From NCBI GenBank assembly GCA_041918615.1, contig JAYRVH010000043.1, positions 62,001 to 126,000 on the forward strand: DNA of 64,000 nucleotides, written 5' to 3'. Of this stretch, positions 52,674 to 61,266 are shown piece after piece (within the stretch, counting starts at the first letter, position 1; every line of letters begins with the position of its first letter). This DNA comes from JAEUJM01 sp041918615. Its GTDB lineage: Bacteria; Actinomycetota; Acidimicrobiia; Acidimicrobiales; DATDAH01. The translations under genes and the position numbers were made by a program. The notes under the pieces were generated by a model. That model was given only the letters and a program-made list of their open reading frames with translations, had not been told where the DNA came from and made no database searches.

Positions 52674-55364
52674 TCAGCCGTGGCGGTCGATCAGCACCCG
52701 GAGCGGCCCGGCCAGGTGCGCCACCTGGTTCTCGTCCATGATGCGGTCGTGATCCACTGGAAGCCGGATCACCTCCACCCCCTGCACGTAGGGCCCCCAC
52801 CCCTGGGTGGCGTCGACCGCGGTCGTCTCACTCCCCCAGAAGAGGTGGACGGACCCGTTGTACGGACGGGCGTCCCAGTCGGGACCGACGAGCTCCCAGT
52901 GCTTCTGCCACGCCCACCAGAGTCGGTGACCGGGCCGCACCCGGCCATGACGAGCCAGGTCGAGTCGCCACAGCCAGGGCAGGACGCGCCGGTCGAGCCG
53001 CAAACGGTGGAGCCACGTCGGGTGGCCGAACGTCGGATACGGCGGAGGTCGGCGTCGTGAGTAACCGACCCCGCGGTAGCCCGGGCCCACGTCGACCACG
53101 GCGAGCAGCGAGACCTCCTCGCCCACGGCGCGGAGGAGGCACGCCATCTCGAACGCCAGCACGCCACCGAAGGAGTACCCGCAGAGCAGGTACGGGCCGT
53201 TCGGCTGGTGCCGTCGGAGGTCGTCCACGTACCGCCGAGCCAGCGCGTCGATCGTCGCGACCTCAGGGGGATCGCCGGTGAGGAACGGTGACTCGAAGCC
53301 GTAGACCGGCTGATCGGCACCCAAGGCCGACGCGAGGAACCGGAAGCGGAAGGCCGACCCCTGGAGGTCGTGGGTCAGGTACAGGGCCGGACGGGCGGGA
53401 TCGCCCTGTTGGATCCCGACCACCGACGACCGGGGGCCACCGGCCTCGACACCGGCGGCCCGGATGGCGGCGGCCAGTTCCGCGACGGTCCGCGCGTGGA
53501 GCAGCACTGCCATCGGGAGCAGCTCGCCGGTCTCGACCTCGATCCGGATCAGCATCTGCGCCGCGAGCAGCGAATTGCCGCCCAGGTCGAAGAAGTCGTC
53601 GTGGGCGCCGACCGGCCGCACCGCCAAGAGGTCCTCCCACAGCCCGACGACCTGTTCCTCGAGGTCGTCGGTCGGGGCCACGTACTCCGTGCGCAACGCG
53701 GGCCGGTCGCCCGGGTGGTCGTCGAGCGCCCGCCGATCGAGCTTGCCGTTCGGGAGCTGCGGAAGGGCATCGTGGATCATCACGGCGGCCGGGACCATCG
53801 GCGAGGCGACGCTCCTGCCCAGCTGCCGGCGCAGCTCGTCGGGCGTCGCCTCGCACCCGTGCGCCAGGACGACGTGACCGACGAGCTCGGCCGACCCCGG
53901 CCGCACGAACCGGGGGACCACCGCGGCGTCCTGCACCGCCTCGAGGGCGAGCAGCTCCTCTTCGACGACACCGAGCACGACGCGGTGGCCCCGCACCTTC
54001 ACCTGGGTGTCGATCCGCCCCGACAGGGACAGCGATCCATCCGGTGCGAGCCGTCCGACGTCGCCGGTCCGGTAGATGGGAACGCCCGTGTGCGGGTCGT
54101 CGGTCAGCACCTGCCCGCTCAGGTCGGGTCGACCCCAGTAGCCCGAGAAGAGGTAGCGGCTGCGGACCGCGATCTCGCCGGCTTCGCCCGCCGGCGCGGC
54201 GCGTCCGTCGGGACGGGTGACGAGCAGCTCCATACCGGGGATCGGTTGCCCGACGGGGAGTGTCTCGTCGGAGGGCATCGTCTCGTCGGGGGGCATGGTC
54301 TCGTCGGGGGGCATGGTCTCGTCGGGGGGCATGGTCTCGCCGGGCCGTCCCCCCACCCCTTCGTCGAACCAGAAGGTGAGCACACCCGTCTCGGTGGTGC
54401 CGTAGCCGTTGGCGACGAGGACGTGCTCGCCGAACATCGAACGAGCGAGGGCCACGTCGGTCCGGTCGACGCGCTCACCGCCCAGCACCACCAGCCGGAG
54501 ATCCGGGAAGCGGGCGTCGCCCACCGCGCCTTCCAAGAAGCGGAGCACCGTGGGCGCGAGATAGGCGACCGTGATCCCCTCGTCCGCCATCCACGCCGGC
54601 ACACCAGCCAGGCCCCGGGCGCGGAGATCGAAGGCCGACAACGTGCCACCGTTGAGGATCGGCAGGAACAGGGGATACGCCGCCACCGCCAGCGAGAGGG
54701 GGAACAGCATCGGCAGCCGGTCGGCACTCGAGATCGCCAGCGCCTCCGTGGCACCGCGCACGAGGTGCAGCAGCTGTCGATGCGAGACGACCGCCGCCTT
54801 GGGGTCACCCGACGTTCCGGAGGTGTAGGCCAGGAGCGCCGGCGCACCCGGGTCGATGCCCGGCGCCACTTCGTCGCCCCCGGCCGGGCCCCCCGCCTGG
54901 ACATCCGACGCGACCTCGCCATCGATCGCGTCAACGGCCGGGCGGAGGGCCCTCGCCTGCTGGCGGTGCGCGGCGTCGGTGAGCACGATCGACGCGCCCG
55001 AGCCGGCCAGCAGGGCGCTCGACAGCCCAGGCGGCGCCTGAGGGTCGAGGACGACCGCCGGGTGCCCCGAGGCCAGGACTCCGAACAGCGCCACCACCAA
55101 CGGGGCGTCGTGCGCCATCAGCAGCGCGACCGGCGCCTCGCGACCGGCGTCGGGCAGGTGCGATCGAATCCGCGCGGCAAGCGCCTGTGACCGTCGCCAC
55201 AGGTCCGCGAAGTCGATGCTCCCTGCAGGGCCTCGCACCGCGACCGAGTCCGCGTGGTCGCGCACAACCGAGCGCAGCCGGTCGGGGATCGAGCCCGCAA
55301 GGGCGTCGGGCGCCACGGCATCGGGCGCCGAAGACGGCGAGCGGTGCGGTCCCTCGTCGTTCAC
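52674..55364 (-). CDS. free-standing NRPS-like protein: adenylation, carrier, thioesterase
   Basis: 896 residues from GTG 55364. Adenylation domain about 20-535: AYTSGTSGDPKAAVVSHRQL (about 180), NGYGTTETGVLTFW (about 323), YRTGDVGRLAPDGSLSLSGR and LPNGKLDRRAL. Carrier domain: DFFDLGGNSLLAAQ with the phosphopantetheine Ser near 595. Thioesterase: CGYSFGGVLAFEMA (Ser near 728) and a late His in LPVDHDRIMDE. No condensation domain is present, so it would load one amino or other acid and release or transfer it. An ETMPPD repeat (about 341-368) interrupts the adenylation domain. The residue activated cannot be predicted safely. Confidence 0.9.
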   Translation of the reverse strand: MNDEGPHRSPSSAPDAVAPDALAGSIPDRLRSVVRDHADSVAVRGPAGSIDFADLWRRSQALAARIRSHLPDAGREAPVALLMAHDAPLVVALFGVLASGHPAVVLDPQAPPGLSSALLAGSGASIVLTDAAHRQQARALRPAVDAIDGEVASDVQAGGPAGGDEVAPGIDPGAPALLAYTSGTSGDPKAAVVSHRQLLHLVRGATEALAISSADRLPMLFPLSLAVAAYPLFLPILNGGTLSAFDLRARGLAGVPAWMADEGITVAYLAPTVLRFLEGAVGDARFPDLRLVVLGGERVDRTDVALARSMFGEHVLVANGYGTTETGVLTFWFDEGVGGRPGETMPPDETMPPDETMPPDETMPSDETLPVGQPIPGMELLVTRPDGRAAPAGEAGEIAVRSRYLFSGYWGRPDLSGQVLTDDPHTGVPIYRTGDVGRLAPDGSLSLSGRIDTQVKVRGHRVVLGVVEEELLALEAVQDAAVVPRFVRPGSAELVGHVVLAHGCEATPDELRRQLGRSVASPMVPAAVMIHDALPQLPNGKLDRRALDDHPGDRPALRTEYVAPTDDLEEQVVGLWEDLLAVRPVGAHDDFFDLGGNSLLAAQMLIRIEVETGELLPMAVLLHARTVAELAAAIRAAGVEAGGPRSSVVGIQQGDPARPALYLTHDLQGSAFRFRFLASALGADQPVYGFESPFLTGDPPEVATIDALARRYVDDLRRHQPNGPYLLCGYSFGGVLAFEMACLLRAVGEEVSLLAVVDVGPGYRGVGYSRRRPPPYPTFGHPTWLHRLRLDRRVLPWLWRLDLARHGRVRPGHRLWWAWQKHWELVGPDWDARPYNGSVHLFWGSETTAVDATQGWGPYVQGVEVIRLPVDHDRIMDENQVAHLAGPLRVLIDRHG
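54263..54334. repeat. 18-bp tandem repeat, four units, inside the adenylation domain
   Basis: Unit TCTCGTCGGGGGGCATGG at 54281-54298, 54299-54316 and 54317-54334 is identical; the unit at 54263-54280 has two changes. On the coding strand each unit encodes one six-residue step of the ETMPPD repeat. Identical units suggest recent slippage or expansion. Confidence 0.9.
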
Positions 55365-55399
55365 GTCGCGCCTCGACCTCCGGCTCCTGGCGTCCGACC

Positions 55400-55405
55400 A
55401 GTGTA
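55400..55405 (-). promoter_or_regulatory. -10 box TACACT before the NRPS-like gene
   Basis: On the minus strand TACACT lies 35 bases before GTG 55364; the leader contains CAGGAG and GGAGG stretches that can act as ribosome binding sites. Same hexamer as upstream of radical SAM genes 2, 4 and 6. Confidence 0.5.
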
Positions 55406-55441
55406 CGGGAGCCGACCGAGAGGCCAGGTTCGGCGGCCGGG

Positions 55442-55447
55442 TACCCT
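55442..55447 (+). promoter_or_regulatory. candidate -10 box TACCCT for mini-ORF and GT gene
   Basis: TACCCT is followed by 8 bases and ATG 55456 (5 bases to an in-frame GTG at 55453). Confidence 0.45.
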
Positions 55448-55455
55448 GCCCGGTG

Positions 55456-55512
55456 ATGCGCACCCGACCACTGGAGCCGGCGCACCCACGTCCGGCCGAG
55501 CGCCCTTGCTGA
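55456..55512 (+). CDS. mini-ORF (18 codons) overlapping the GT start
   Basis: ATG start, peptide MRTRPLEPAHPRPAERPC, stop TGA 55510-55512. It overlaps the TTG start at 55506 by 7 bases (TTGCTGA). Pro- and Arg-rich with a C-terminal Cys. Likely a coupling leader for the five-gene GT operon. Confidence 0.4.
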   Translation: MRTRPLEPAHPRPAERPC

Positions 55513-56687
55513 ACCGGGCTCGGTGCCCGCGGGTGTTGGTGATGGTGCACGCCGTTCGCACCGACCGCGAGAAGCGCGCCTATGCGCTCCTCCTCGACGG
55601 ATTGCGCAGCCGAGGCACGACGTTCACGGTCATCGCCTGGGACCGTGGCAGATCGGTGCTCGACCTCGATGCGCTCGGCCCCGTCGGTGAGATCGAGGCC
55701 ATCAACCGCTGGCGACTGCCGATCTGGCTGGCGAAGTCGGGGCTGCGACCGGTGGCCCGCTGGCTGCGACACGCCCGGATCAAATGGTGGTGGGCCCGGG
55801 CGCGGCGCCCGCAGGCCGTCCTCCTGCTGGGCCCGATCCGCCCCGAGATGCGCCACTACGCGCGCCCGGGCACCCCGGTGGGGGCGCTGCTCGGTTGGCG
55901 GGAGCCCGAGCCTCCTGAATCGCTCGCCGTCACCCTGCAACTGGCGGACACCGTCGTGGCCCTGGACGAGGCGACGGCCCGCCGGTGCCGACAGGTCGAC
56001 GCCGGGGTCGACGTCGAGGTGTTCGAGAACCTGTGGCCTCTGCTGCGCTGGTCGGTCGACCCACCCGACCCTCCCGCGGTCCCCGCGGCGCTCGGCGTCG
56101 ACCCGTCGAGCGCGTTCGTGCTGGGCCTCGGGCCCATCGACTGGGCCGGCGGCGCGGACCAGTTCCTGGCCGCGGCCTGGCGGGTCAGGGCAACCCTCGC
56201 GGATCGGCCGGTCGAGTTCGGCTGGGTCGGCGGGCACCCGCACGGGCCCGACTTCCACCCCTACCGCTTCGATACCGCACGACTGGGCCTCACCGAGGTG
56301 ATGCACTGGTTCGGCGAGCGCGACGACTACTCCGAGATCGTCCGCAGAGCAGATGTGGTGCTGATCACGTGCCGCCGACCGTTCTCGAGCGCCTACGACC
56401 CGATCGTCCCGTCGTTCGCCGGATCGTTCTCCGGAGAGGCCCGATACCTCGAGATCCCCTTTGCCCCTCTGCCTGACCCGCTTCCGGCACTGCTCGAGAT
56501 GCTGGAGACCCCGGTCGTCCACTACGACCTCCCTGCGGCCAACCAGGTGATCCACGACCTCGGCGAGTCGGTGACCTACCCCGATGCCGCATCGCTCGCT
56601 CGGGCCGTGGTGACGTGCCTGCGACGCCCGGGGCGCAAGGTGGTCGACCGGGCGATCGTGCACCTCATCGGCCCGGTGATCTCATGA
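55506..56687 (+). CDS. GT-B glycosyltransferase-like protein, paralogue b
   Basis: 393 residues from TTG 55506. RVLVMVHAVRTDREKRAYAL starts the N-domain and FVLGLGPIDWAGGADQFLAA the donor domain, with FGWVGGHPHGPDFHPY matching the FVWVGG element of the related genes. The E-x7-E site is not recognisable: the region reads YDPIVPSFAGSFSGEARYLE, so activity is uncertain. It heads a run of five same-strand genes that overlap one another. Confidence 0.75.
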   Translation: MLNRARCPRVLVMVHAVRTDREKRAYALLLDGLRSRGTTFTVIAWDRGRSVLDLDALGPVGEIEAINRWRLPIWLAKSGLRPVARWLRHARIKWWWARARRPQAVLLLGPIRPEMRHYARPGTPVGALLGWREPEPPESLAVTLQLADTVVALDEATARRCRQVDAGVDVEVFENLWPLLRWSVDPPDPPAVPAALGVDPSSAFVLGLGPIDWAGGADQFLAAAWRVRATLADRPVEFGWVGGHPHGPDFHPYRFDTARLGLTEVMHWFGERDDYSEIVRRADVVLITCRRPFSSAYDPIVPSFAGSFSGEARYLEIPFAPLPDPLPALLEMLETPVVHYDLPAANQVIHDLGESVTYPDAASLARAVVTCLRRPGRKVVDRAIVHLIGPVIS

Positions 56688-57772
56688 GCGGGCCCCGGGT
56701 CTGCTTCATCGTCCACGAGGCGTGCCGGTCGGGCCCGCCGATCTATGCACTCCACCTCGTCACCTGGCTGACCGGGAACACCGACCTCGACGTCGGCGTC
56801 GTGCTTCTCGAAGGTGGGCCCCTCGAGCCTGACTTCGCGGCGCTCTGCCCGACGCGGGTCCACGCCACCGAGCCCCGGGAGGCCATGATGCTGCTCGATC
56901 GTGCCGACCTCGCCTACGTGAACACCGCGGTGAGCATTCGGCTGCTGCGCGAGACGGGCCGACGCCCGCCGGTGGTGCTGACCCACGTCCATGAGCTCGA
57001 GGTCGGCCTGAGCTACTGGCTCCCTCCCGCCGATCACGAGGCGTTGCTCGAGCTCACCGACCGCTACCTGGTGGGTCCCGACTGCGCCGCCGACAATCTC
57101 GTGCGCAACCACGGAGTACCACGCGACAAGATCGGCCAGGTCCGCTACTTCGTGCCTCCGGGGCCGCCACCCTCGCCCGACGCCCGACCGGTCCGCTCCC
57201 AGCTCCACATCGACGAGCGCACGATCGTCGTGGGCGCGTGCGGCGCCCGCGAGTGGCGCAAGGCCCCGGACCTCTTCTCGTACACGGCGTGGGAGGCGCA
57301 TCGCCTGGCCCCCGACCTCCCCCTGGCCTTCGTCTGGCTGGGTAGCCCGATCCCCACCGGGCCTCAGTGGGACGAGGAGGCGGAGCTCGCCCTCCTCGCG
57401 CTCGGCGACAGCCTCCAGTTCGTCGAGGATCAGCCCGACCCGGACCCCTGGCTGGCCTCGTACGACGTCTTCGCGCTCACGTCGCGCGAGGACAATTTCC
57501 CCCTGGCCTGCCTGTCGGCGTGCTCGTTCGGGGTCCCTGTCGTGGCCTTCGACGGCGGTGGAATCGCCGAGCTCATCCGGGCATCGGGTGGCGGGCGCGT
57601 GGTGCCCTACCCCGATGTGGACGCCATGGCCGGCGAGGTCGTCGCCCTCGCTGCTGACGCGGCGACGCGCCTCGAGATGGGCCACCGGCTGCGCGACCAC
57701 GTGGTCGCCCACCACCAGCTACATCGCTGCGCCGCCGAGGTCGCCGCCGAGATCCGGGAACTGGTCGGTTGA
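56684..57772 (+). CDS. GT4-like glycosyltransferase, paralogue c
   Basis: 362 residues, start ATG overlapping the previous stop. FIVHEACRSGPPIYALHLVT, LAYVNTAVSIRLLRE and VLTHVHELEVGLSYWLPPAD are the family marks. The donor domain has GACGAREWRKAPDLFSY, FVWLGSPIPTGPQW and TSREDNFPLACLSACSFGVP, where the second Glu of E-x7-E is Ser. Function likely glycosyl transfer, substrate unknown. Confidence 0.85.
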   Translation: MSGPRVCFIVHEACRSGPPIYALHLVTWLTGNTDLDVGVVLLEGGPLEPDFAALCPTRVHATEPREAMMLLDRADLAYVNTAVSIRLLRETGRRPPVVLTHVHELEVGLSYWLPPADHEALLELTDRYLVGPDCAADNLVRNHGVPRDKIGQVRYFVPPGPPPSPDARPVRSQLHIDERTIVVGACGAREWRKAPDLFSYTAWEAHRLAPDLPLAFVWLGSPIPTGPQWDEEAELALLALGDSLQFVEDQPDPDPWLASYDVFALTSREDNFPLACLSACSFGVPVVAFDGGGIAELIRASGGGRVVPYPDVDAMAGEVVALAADAATRLEMGHRLRDHVVAHHQLHRCAAEVAAEIRELVG

Positions 57773-58974
57773 TGGGCCGGGCCGGGTCGAGGCGGTCGGG
57801 CCGCGGGCGGGTGTTGTTCATGTCGCATGCGGCAGAGCGCACGGGGCCGCCGATCATCATGTTGCACCTGGCCCGGTGGCTGCGGGCCAACACCGACCTC
57901 GACTTCGAACTGCTGTTCCTCCAGGGCGGCGAGCTCGAGGAGGACTTCCGCGAGCTCGCACGGGTCTCCATCCTCGACGAATGGGACCCCCCGCGGCCAG
58001 CCGTCGTGCTCGACTCACTGGCGTGGAAGCTCGGGCTCGAACGCCACGCACCACGGATCCGAGCAGCCGCGCTGCGTTGGCGGATGCGACGGATCCGCAA
58101 CATCGACGTGGTGTACGTGAACACCGCCGGAAGCGTGCGACCCCTGCGCTACCTCAGGCTCGGCGACCCCGTGGTGCTGACCCACGTCCACGAGCTCTCG
58201 GTGGGGCTCGACTTCCACCTCCCGCCCGAGGACCGCCAGTTGATCCGCGAGGTCACCCGCCACTACATCGCGGTGTCGGATGCCGTCGCCCGCGAGACGG
58301 TGCGCGTGTTCGGCGCCGCTCCCGCCGACGTGACCCGCCAGTACGGGTTCGTCGAGCTGCCACCCGAGGAGGCATCGGAGGAGGAGACGCTCGCGTTGCG
58401 CCGATCGTTGGGCATCCCCGATGACGCCCCCGTGGTCGGGGCGGCAGGGCTCACCCATTGGCGCAAGGCGCCCGATCTGTTCGTCCAGGTGGCACGGCTC
58501 GTCGATGCACGCCTGACGGGGCCGTCACCGCACTTCGTGTGGGTCGGCGGTGAGACCGGGGGCCCCGAGCTCGAGCCGGTGCGATACGACATCGACCATG
58601 CCGGGTTGGGGTCGCGGATTCACTTCGTCGGCCACAAGGCCGACCCCCTTCCCTGGTTCCGCCTGTTCGACGTGCTGGTGCTCCCTGCACGCGAGGACGC
58701 CTTCCCGCTCGTGTGCCTGGAGGCCGCCTCGATCGCCATACCGACCGTCTGCTTCGACAACGGGGGAATGCCCGAGTTCGTCGGCGAGGACGAGCGTGGC
58801 TTCGTCGTCGCCTACCCCGACCTGGCGGCGATGGCCGGCAGGGTCACCGCCCTGCTGAGCGACAACGAGCTGCGGCGCCGGCTGGGTGAGGCCGCCAGGG
58901 AGAAGGCGAGAGCCGAGAACGGCCCGGATGTCGGGGCCGCCCGGATCTACCAGGAGCTGCAGCGGTGGATCTGA
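57772..58974 (+). CDS. GT4-like glycosyltransferase, paralogue d
   Basis: 400 residues from ATG 57772 (TGATG overlap; TTG 57769 is one codon earlier). VLFMSHAAERTGPPIIMLHL, VVYVNTAGSVRPLRYL and VLTHVHELSVGLDFHLPPED are shared with paralogues a and c. GAAGLTHWRKAPDLFVQVAR, FVWVGGETGGPELE and REDAFPLVCLEAASIAIPTV give an intact E-x7-E site, so this copy looks active. Confidence 0.88.
   Translation: MGRAGSRRSGRGRVLFMSHAAERTGPPIIMLHLARWLRANTDLDFELLFLQGGELEEDFRELARVSILDEWDPPRPAVVLDSLAWKLGLERHAPRIRAAALRWRMRRIRNIDVVYVNTAGSVRPLRYLRLGDPVVLTHVHELSVGLDFHLPPEDRQLIREVTRHYIAVSDAVARETVRVFGAAPADVTRQYGFVELPPEEASEEETLALRRSLGIPDDAPVVGAAGLTHWRKAPDLFVQVARLVDARLTGPSPHFVWVGGETGGPELEPVRYDIDHAGLGSRIHFVGHKADPLPWFRLFDVLVLPAREDAFPLVCLEAASIAIPTVCFDNGGMPEFVGEDERGFVVAYPDLAAMAGRVTALLSDNELRRRLGEAAREKARAENGPDVGAARIYQELQRWI
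58952..58956 (+). promoter_or_regulatory. ribosome binding site AGGAG deciding the 58965 start
   Basis: AGGAG lies 8 bases before GTG 58965 inside the end of the upstream gene, supporting GTG 58965 over ATG 58977. Confidence 0.55.
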
Positions 58975-60128
58975 GGATGCGTCGCGTCGTCTTCGTCACC
59001 CGAGACGGCGCCGCGGGCGGGGGCCAGGTGTTCCTGCTGTACCTCCTGCGCTGGCTGCGCCAGCACACCGACGTCTCCTGCGAGGTGCTCTCCTGGTACG
59101 AGGGCCCATTGCTCGAGCAGCTCGGCGAACTCGCGCCGGTGCGGGTGCTCGAGGAGCTCAACGCGTGGCGCTTGGCGCGAGCCGCCGAGGTGCTGGGGCT
59201 GCGGCGGCTCACCGGAGCCCTCAAGAGTGGGCGGTTGCGCTGGTGGCTGCTGAAACGGCGTTCGGCGGACCTGCTGTACGTGAACGGGCTCGAGGCCGCA
59301 CGCATCCTCGGCTTCGTGGGCCCGGGCGCGATGAGGTCGCTCGTGCACGTGCACGACCTCGCCGAGCTCGGCAGTGACGCCTTGAGCTCGGCGGACCGCG
59401 AGCTCATCGTGCGGCGGGCCTCGCTGTTCGTGGCGGGGTCGGACGAGGTCGCTGCGGCGTTGCAGGCCGACCTGGGCGTGGACCCCGCCCGCATCCTGCG
59501 CCACGACTACTTCATCGCCGCGGGCGTGGACGGGCCGCTCATCTCGCTCGTGCCGCCCACGCGAGCCGAACTGGCGATCCGTCCCGACGACTTCGTCGTG
59601 GGAGGGACCGGCTCGGTCGACTGGTGGGCCGAGCCGGAGCAGTTCGTCCTGATGGCCTGGGCGCTGTGCCGGCGGTACCCCGAGATCGCGTTCCGCTTCC
59701 TGTGGGTCGCCGGCGATCCCGACGACCGCATCCTCTGGCCCCTCCGACACGATCTCGAGAGCGCTGGGCTCACGGAGCACACCACGATCGTCACCGGGCC
59801 GAAACCCTTCGACTTCCTCGGGGCGATGGACGTCCTCGTGCTGTCCACCCGCCACGAGCCGGCCGAGCTGCTCGTGTTCGAAGCCGTCGGTGCCGACACG
59901 GCCGTGGTGTGCACGGACAACATCCTGCGGGACACCGCCGCCGGAGCGACGGCGATGGTCGTCCCCTACCTCGACATCGACGCGCTGGTCGAGGCGGTGG
60001 GCAGCCTCGCTTCCGACGCGGCCCGCCGCACCGAGCTCGTCGAACGAGGTCGCGAGGTGGCAGCCCACCATCACGACGTGAGCGTGGGGGCGCGGGCGCT
60101 CTTCGAGTCGATCGGACGCGCCCGATGA
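58965..60128 (+). CDS. GT4-like glycosyltransferase, paralogue e
   Basis: 387 residues from GTG 58965, overlapping the previous gene by 10 bases. VVFVTRDGAAGGGQVFLLYL, LLYVNGLEAARILG and LVHVHDLAELGSDALSSAD correspond to the family's N-domain. The donor domain has GTGSVDWWAEPEQFVLMAW, FLWVAGDPDDRILW and STRHEPAELLVFEAVGADTA. It is more diverged than c and d but keeps Glu residues at both positions of the donor site. Confidence 0.85.
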   Translation: MDLRMRRVVFVTRDGAAGGGQVFLLYLLRWLRQHTDVSCEVLSWYEGPLLEQLGELAPVRVLEELNAWRLARAAEVLGLRRLTGALKSGRLRWWLLKRRSADLLYVNGLEAARILGFVGPGAMRSLVHVHDLAELGSDALSSADRELIVRRASLFVAGSDEVAAALQADLGVDPARILRHDYFIAAGVDGPLISLVPPTRAELAIRPDDFVVGGTGSVDWWAEPEQFVLMAWALCRRYPEIAFRFLWVAGDPDDRILWPLRHDLESAGLTEHTTIVTGPKPFDFLGAMDVLVLSTRHEPAELLVFEAVGADTAVVCTDNILRDTAAGATAMVVPYLDIDALVEAVGSLASDAARRTELVERGREVAAHHHDVSVGARALFESIGRAR

Positions 60129-61213
60129 CGACGGCAGGCCCGACCACCGATCCCCTCCCGGTGCTGTTGGTGGTGGCGGACGCGCGTGACCAGCAGGGCA
60201 CGCGGCGCCTCCTCCGCCTGGCGACCTGGATGGCGGCGAGCCCCGACGTCGACCTCGGCATCCTGATCTGGCTCTCCGGCGAGCGCCGTGCGGACTTCGC
60301 CGCGCTGGCGCCGACGGTCGACGCCGGCCGGGCCCACGAGCGGCTGTCGCCCCGGCTGCTGATGCATCTCGGGCTCGGGCGTCTCGGTCGCGGGCTCAAG
60401 GACCGCAGCATCGGTCGAGCCCTACAGGCCGTACCCGCACCGCGGGTGCTCTACCTCGGGGCACCGTCCGCGTCCACGATGCTCGAGTGGCTGCCCCGCC
60501 GTCCGCCCGTGGTCGCTGCGCAGGTCGGCGAGGCGGACCTGCCCGCACAAGGAACGGGCATCGTTGGGCGCGTGGCCCAGGGAGTCGACCCGGACCTGGT
60601 GGTCGCGACCGACCCGGAGGCCGTCGCCTGGCTGGAGGCCGGTGGCCTCAGCGACGATCGAATCCTGCGGTGCGGGCTGCTCGACGGTCCCAGCCGGCCG
60701 CCGTCGTCTGGGTGCAGCGCCGCGCCCGTGGCCGTGGGGCTCTGGGGTTGGGAGCCGTCCGAGTTGGCCCCGTTCGTTTCCCGGCTGGGGATCCTCGCGC
60801 CTCGGGGTGTCGAGATCGAATGCCGCTGGTTCGGCGAGGAACGCCTCGCCTGGCCGCTCTGGCAGGGCGCCGGGGCAGCGACCCTCGCCGGTCGGGTACG
60901 GATCGTGGAGCCGTCACGGCTCGTCGACGAGGTGGCCTCGCTCGCGGTCCTGGTCACCCGCACCGGCTCGCTGACCGATGCCGACGTGCTGCTGCGGGCT
61001 CGCCTGGCCGGGGTGCGCGTGGTCGAGCTCCACCCCGGCGATGTCGACCGTGCCCTGGCCGCCTGCGTCGAGGGCGTCGACGCAGGCCCTGGCGATCGAC
61101 CGCGTTGGGACCTCACCGCGGACGAGGGTGGTCCGGCGCTCGTCTCGACCTTGCGGCGCCTCGACGATCGAGCACGGCGCGACGAGGCGCTCGGAGCCCT
61201 CGAAACGCCGTGA
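60125..61213 (+). CDS. diverged GT-B-like protein, paralogue f
   Basis: 362 residues, ATGA overlap with paralogue e. VLLVVADARDQQGTRRLLRL and TWMAASPDVDLGILIW echo the family N-terminus, and VAVGLWGWEPSELAPFV sits where the donor domain should begin, but YVNT, HVHE and E-x7-E motifs are gone (the last region reads DADVLLRARLAGVRVVELHP). It may be an inactive partner or have a new role. It ends the five-gene run. Confidence 0.7.
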   Translation: MTTAGPTTDPLPVLLVVADARDQQGTRRLLRLATWMAASPDVDLGILIWLSGERRADFAALAPTVDAGRAHERLSPRLLMHLGLGRLGRGLKDRSIGRALQAVPAPRVLYLGAPSASTMLEWLPRRPPVVAAQVGEADLPAQGTGIVGRVAQGVDPDLVVATDPEAVAWLEAGGLSDDRILRCGLLDGPSRPPSSGCSAAPVAVGLWGWEPSELAPFVSRLGILAPRGVEIECRWFGEERLAWPLWQGAGAATLAGRVRIVEPSRLVDEVASLAVLVTRTGSLTDADVLLRARLAGVRVVELHPGDVDRALAACVEGVDAGPGDRPRWDLTADEGGPALVSTLRRLDDRARRDEALGALETP

Positions 61214-61222
61214 CCCCACACC

Positions 61223-61228
61223 TACACT
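61223..61228 (+). promoter_or_regulatory. -10 box TACACT before radical SAM gene 4
   Basis: TACACT in the context CCTACACTCC, 38 bases before TTG 61267. AGGAG at 61251-61255 lies 11 bases before the start codon. Confidence 0.5.
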
Positions 61229-61266
61229 CCAGGCACACCCCCGCCGTCGCAGGAGCTTGAGCAACC

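Noticed and set aside
54263..54334. CRISPR-like repeat
   Set aside because: Units are directly adjacent with no spacers and in frame within a coding sequence.
53370..55190. Plus-strand open frame of about 606 codons opposite the NRPS-like gene
   Set aside because: Composition typical of a shadow frame, while the minus strand carries every adenylation, carrier and thioesterase motif.
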